Shown here: in pieces, positions 5,214 to 5,721 of the stretch
Position numbering within the stretch: the stretch's first letter is position 1
How the letters are laid out: each line of letters opens with the position of its first letter
Source of the DNA: Pseudomonadota bacterium
GTDB taxonomy: Bacteria; Pseudomonadota; Gammaproteobacteria; Xanthomonadales; Rhodanobacteraceae
NCBI GenBank assembly: GCA_021783385.1
Contig: JAJXTX010000057.1
Coordinates: 1,816 to 7,536, forward strand
Direction of reading: 5' to 3'
DNA: 5,721 nucleotides
Notes under the pieces: model-generated
Database searches by the model: none
The model's input: the letters and a program-made list of their open reading frames with translations, nothing else
Told to the model about the DNA's origin: nothing
Position numbers and translations under genes: made by a program

Positions 5214-5269
5214 AGGCAACCTGGGCATGACACCGCGTGGTGCCCGCAGAAGGGAATTTGGCAACAGGC

Positions 5270-5721
5270 ATGAGCGGCTTCAGTCTCAGCAGTGAACCTT
5301 TCACCCTGCAGCGCGATTGCAACGCTGTGATGGTGCCGCAGGGCGAGGCGGTGTGCCTGCCGGCCGGTCAGATCGGCTATATCACCCAGGCGCTGGGCGG
5401 CAGCTTCACCGTGTATGTGGACGGCAACCTGTTCCGCATCGCCGGCGCGGATGCCGATGCGCTGGGCAAGCCCGTGCCGGCGCCGATCGAGGTGGCTGCG
5501 GATGCCACGGATGCAGACGTCGAGCGGCTGGCGTGGGACCAGCTGCGCACCGTGTTCGACCCGGAGATCCCGGTCAATGTGGTCGAGCTGGGCCTGGTCT
5601 ACGACCTCAGCCTGGAGTCGAGCGCCAGCGGCGAGCGCAAGGTTTACGTCAAGCTCACACTCACCGCGCCGGGCTGCGGCATGGGCGACATCCTGGTCGA
5701 CGACGCGCGCACCAAGCTCGA
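5270..5721 (+). CDS. sufT: Fe-S cluster assembly protein SufT (partial, runs off right edge)
   Basis: The frame is open from ATG 5270 to the window end, 150 residues, perhaps 30 short of a normal SufT. The N-terminal third has the SufT-specific block with CNAVMVPQGE (17-26), then LPAGQIGYITQALGGSFTVY (30-49) and GNLFRIAGADADALGK (52-67). A MIP18/DUF59 domain follows from about residue 84, with the signature FDPEIPVNVVELGLVYDL (96-113) and the conserved cysteine loop TAPGCGMGD (Cys136). SufT proteins are accessory factors for maturation of iron-sulfur proteins in the cytoplasm, often coded with sufBCDS; what follows here is outside the window. The ATG is the first base-perfect start after an in-frame stop at 5228; AAGGGA lies about 15 nt upstream, further than usual, and ACAGG directly before the ATG is close, so the ribosome site is not decisive. 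GTG 5237, GTG 5240 and TTG 5258 are other in-frame options. Confidence 0.93.
   Translation, partial: MSGFSLSSEPFTLQRDCNAVMVPQGEAVCLPAGQIGYITQALGGSFTVYVDGNLFRIAGADADALGKPVPAPIEVAADATDADVERLAWDQLRTVFDPEIPVNVVELGLVYDLSLESSASGERKVYVKLTLTAPGCGMGDILVDDARTKL

Noticed and set aside
4508..5233. 241-codon minus-strand frame overlapping the membrane-protein gene
   Set aside because: Composition is low-complexity Arg/Ala/Gly without hydrophobic helices, and it crosses the promoter region; the 148-residue frame is far more protein-like.
5448..5508. Direct repeat of GCGGATGCC inside sufT
   Set aside because: Only 9 bp, two copies, coding for Ala-Asp-Ala in a linker; expected from codon bias.

Overview
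The window is GC-rich and gene-dense, with short intergenic gaps. Its gene content suggests a gammaproteobacterium of the Xanthomonadales/Lysobacterales, most like Rhodanobacteraceae (Rhodanobacter, Dyella and relatives) or Xanthomonadaceae. The grounds are a short ECF-type sigma factor followed by a small single-pass membrane protein, a three-subunit-type PntAB/PntB transhydrogenase, a small secreted PepSY protein, a GT9 glycosyltransferase and SufT. This placement is inferred from gene content and style, not from a database search.

Layout. At the left edge, on the minus strand, an ECF-like sigma factor (335-967) is translationally coupled by an ATGA overlap to a membrane protein that runs off the edge (338 to 1). 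That second gene is a candidate anti-sigma or sigma-associated protein. Facing away from them across a 94-bp gap are pntAB (1062-1367) and pntB (1367-2785), the two membrane subunits of the proton-translocating NAD(P) transhydrogenase. The soluble NAD(H)-binding subunit PntAA, normally next to them, is absent from the window. The 120-bp gap between pntB and the convergent PepSY gene (2906-3205, minus) is rich in palindromes: a GTAG-containing REP-like hairpin and a perfect 12-bp hairpin likely to act as a two-way terminator.

Upstream of the PepSY gene lies a 13-bp stem followed by TTTTT in plus orientation. This is a good intrinsic terminator, placed inside the likely PepSY leader and directly before the putative promoter of a GT9 heptosyltransferase-like gene (3379-4521, plus). 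That gene converges on an unrecognised multi-pass membrane protein (4561-5007, minus). A 262-bp divergent intergenic region with inverted repeats and -10-like boxes separates it from sufT (5270 to the right edge, plus), a MIP18/DUF59-type Fe-S assembly factor cut off by the window end.

The genes do not form one pathway. They are ordinary housekeeping and envelope functions: stress or extracytoplasmic regulation, NADPH supply, LPS or surface glycan synthesis and Fe-S maturation. I found no CRISPR array, RNA gene, insertion sequence or phage gene, and no convincing new multi-gene system. The points most worth checking are the missing PntAA, the His/Asn exchange between the two Pnt membrane subunits, the terminator-like leader of the PepSY gene, and the Asn in place of the usual catalytic Asp in the glycosyltransferase.
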